Origin: Myxococcaceae bacterium
Lineage (GTDB): Bacteria; Myxococcota; Myxococcia; Myxococcales; Myxococcaceae
Assembly: GCA_018262385.1 (NCBI GenBank)
Contig: JAGSPQ010000482.1
Coordinates: 1 to 9,000 of the forward strand
Reading direction: 5' to 3'
Length of the DNA: 9,000 nt
Under the pieces are notes generated by a model. That model saw only the letters and a program-made list of their open reading frames with translations, was not told the DNA's origin and searched no databases. Positions within the stretch are counted from its first letter, which is position 1. Each line of letters begins with the position of its first letter. Both the position numbers and the translations under genes were made by a program. Positions 5,904-9,000 of the stretch are shown here, piece by piece.

Positions 5904-6550
5904 CGTCAGCGGGCTTCGAACGAGGCGATCACCCGATCCAGCCCGGCCTCGAACAGCTCGTCGAAGCGATCGGTGCCGAACCAGGGCATCACCTTGTTGA
6001 GCGCGCCCAGCTGGGCCGGAGGCGTCAGCGCGCCCTTCGGTGCTCCCCGCTTCACCATCTCGAACCCGGCCAGCTCGTCGAGGATCGCGCCGGTGCAGTA
6101 GTGGAGAACGCTCCGGTACAGCTCGACCGCCTTGCGCGGCGTCATCCCGCCCTCGAGCAGCATGGTGAAGATCCGATCGAGGAAGGCGAGCGCCCCCGGG
6201 GTGGCAAACCGGCGCATCGCGAACAGCAGGTACGCCTTCGGGTGCCGGCGGGCGATTGCCCGGTAGGCCCGCCCCATCTGCCGCGAGCGATCCTGCCAGC
6301 CGCCCTTGCCGGCCAGCGGCACCTCGAGCTCGAGCGCCAGCTTCTCGGCGACCGAGTCGAGCAGCGCCTCCTTCGACGGGAAGTGCTTGTAGAGCGCCAT
6401 TCCTTCGACGCCGAGCACCGCTCCGAGCTTTCGGGTCGAGAGCGCGTCCAGCCCATGCGCGTCGATGTAGGCCAGCGCCGCGTCGGTGATCACCTGCGGG
6501 CTCAGCGGCCCTTCACGCTTCACCTTCGCCTTTCGCTTCACCGGGCCCAT
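5904..6550 (-). CDS. TetR-family transcriptional repressor (TetR class, with TetR_C-like domain)
   Basis: 214 residues. After a basic tail (KRKAKVKR, 5-12) comes a TetR-type N-terminal domain. VITDAALAYIDAHGLDALS leads into the helix-turn-helix STRKLGAVLGVEGMALYKHF (38-57), followed by PSKEALLDSVAE. The pattern 'LS.RkLg..LGVegMaLYkHf.sKeaLLD' is the one found in TetR proper and its class with the tetracycline-repressor-like C-domain, which binds small ligands and dimerises. The rest (about 70-214) is all-helical and fits. The start ATG has GAAGGA (6555-6560 on the + strand as TCCTTC) four bases upstream. It is the last gene of the operon, 13 bp after the LarA-like gene, so it most likely regulates the operon, itself included. 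Its ligand is presumably a pathway metabolite, but it cannot be named. Its operator should lie upstream of the operon, beyond this window, or in the short gap before the HAD gene. Confidence 0.9.
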
Positions 6551-6563
6551 GAGTTCCTTCTCG

Positions 6564-8177
<1,614 letters not shown>

Positions 8178-8198
8178 TTTGAGAGGGTTCCTTGAAGG

Positions 8199-8915
8199 TC
8201 AGCGCAGGTCGAGAATCGGCCAGTTGTAGCTGCGGGCCAGCGCGCGCAGGCGCAGGTCCGGGTTGACCGCGGTGGGACGGCCGACGGCGGTGAGCATCGC
8301 GTAGTCGCTCGCGCTGTCGGTGTAGGCGTGGCTCTTGTTGGCGGCGAGGTTGTGGCGCTCGCAGTAGTCGCGAATCACGTTGGCCTTGTTGGCGCCCTCG
8401 ATGATCGGCGGGATCACCTTGCCGGTGGCGACGCCGCCGACGAACTGCATCTTGTTGGCGATCACGTCGTCGGCGCCGAGGAAGCGGGCCAGCGGCGCCA
8501 TCGTGAAGTCGAGCGCGCCGGTGATGAAGACGATCCGGCAGTTGGCGCGGCGGGCCTCGTCGATCAGGTCCTTCGCCCGGGGGAAGATCGCCGGCTTGAT
8601 CACGTCCTGGAACAGATCGTCGGCCAGCGCGTAGAGCCGGTCTTCCGAGAAGCCGGCGTAGCGGCGGTAGAAGAACTCGTTGAAGGTCTTGCGGTCGACC
8701 ACGTTGAGCGCGGCGAAGATCGGGATCGAGGCAATGGTGTTCAGGGTCCGGCCGAGGATCCCCGTCACGCTGCCTTCGTTCATCGCGTAGTAGCCAAACG
8801 CGTGGACGACGTTGGTGGAGATGAGGGTGCCGTCCACGTCGTAGAACGCGGCCTTGCCCTGGGCTGAAGAATGCGGATGCACGGGCGCGGGATACCACAG
8901 GAACCGCCGGATCAA
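8199..8915 (-). CDS. HAD-IB family phosphatase (SerB-like)
   Basis: 238 residues with all four HAD motifs. Motif I is FYDVDGTL (nucleophile Asp26, acid/base Asp28), motif II FITG (Thr132), motif III Lys177 in GANKANVI, and motif IV YTDSASDYAML (Asp200, Asp204). The cap between motifs I and II (about 35-125) is helical, as in subclass IB. Relatives are phosphoserine phosphatase and phosphatases found beside or fused to lipid acyltransferases, so the substrate could be a small phosphorylated amino or hydroxy acid or a lipid head group. The start is a TTG (8913-8915) with GAGG close by; a GTG at 8880-8882 (residue 12) is an alternative that would remove an N-terminal tail unlike the family. It is 21 bp before the LarA-like gene and about 32 bp after the partial upstream gene, so it is part of the operon. 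It may dephosphorylate the substrate or product of the LarA-like enzyme. Confidence 0.88.
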   Translation of the reverse strand: MIRRFLWYPAPVHPHSSAQGKAAFYDVDGTLISTNVVHAFGYYAMNEGSVTGILGRTLNTIASIPIFAALNVVDRKTFNEFFYRRYAGFSEDRLYALADDLFQDVIKPAIFPRAKDLIDEARRANCRIVFITGALDFTMAPLARFLGADDVIANKMQFVGGVATGKVIPPIIEGANKANVIRDYCERHNLAANKSHAYTDSASDYAMLTAVGRPTAVNPDLRLRALARSYNWPILDLR

Positions 8916-8947
8916 CGCCTCGCTTCGCCCCCGCTGTCAGCGCCTTG

Positions 8948-9000
8948 TCAGGGGGTGCAACGGTCCTTGAACACCGAGGTGCTCAGAAACTGCTTCAGCA
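8948..9000 (-). CDS. C-terminal end of an unidentified gene, first in the HAD/LarA-like/TetR operon (partial)
   Basis: On the minus strand the frame reads LKQFLSTSVFKDRCTP and a TGA (8948-8950), entering from the right edge. Sixteen codons are too few to name a family. The composition looks coding, and the 32-bp gap to the HAD start suggests co-transcription. Shorter alternatives in the other frames are not excluded. Confidence 0.45.
   Translation of the reverse strand, partial: LKQFLSTSVFKDRCTP

Noticed and set aside
8936..8951. TGTCAG and TTGTCAGG direct repeat before the HAD gene
   Set aside because: It overlaps the stop codon of the upstream partial gene and only five bases repeat; chance is likely.

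Overview
The window is very GC-rich (I estimate clearly above 65%) and almost fully coding. It looks like a chromosomal piece of a myxobacterium or other Myxococcota member. Reasons: strong third-position G/C bias, a secreted astacin-type protease with thrombospondin type-3 repeats and a MYXO-CTERM-like tail (Gly-Gly-Cys, hydrophobic stretch, Arg-Arg-Arg), an FHA-domain protein, and large family proteins typical of that group. There are no RNA genes, insertion sequences, phage genes or CRISPR arrays. The taxonomic call is inference; no marker gene is present.

Left part (1-1480): the C-terminal end of a phytoene-desaturase-like flavoprotein (+) converges, with a 4-bp gap, on a small FHA-domain protein gene (-). 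The FHA gene is divergent from a VIT/CCC1-type membrane transporter gene (+).

Middle part (1481-5900, all +): a dyad-rich intergenic region precedes an astacin-family (M12A) lipoprotein-like metalloprotease with six TSP3 units. Then come a 341-residue protein I do not recognise, an M15-like zinc peptidase with a truncated peptidoglycan-binding motif, and a small membrane protein with two CxxC pairs. Two of these genes (protease, M15 peptidase) show a clear reading-frame shift. In each case the conserved protein continues in another frame, and the change is explained by one C too few or one C too many in a short C run. The simplest reading is assembly error; contingency or programmed frameshifting are less likely alternatives.

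Right part (5901-9000, all -): a tight operon, read right to left. It holds the last 16 codons of an unidentified gene, a HAD-IB phosphatase, a 537-residue LarA/DUF2088-type protein (nickel-pincer racemase superfamily) and a TetR-type repressor, with gaps of about 32, 21 and 13 bp. The LarA homologue appears to keep the cofactor-anchoring lysine, a nickel-ligand histidine and one catalytic histidine. It seems to lack the second catalytic histidine, the substrate arginine and a late lysine. This TetR-controlled HAD/LarA-like pair is the best candidate in the window for an undescribed pathway; its substrate cannot be told from the sequence.
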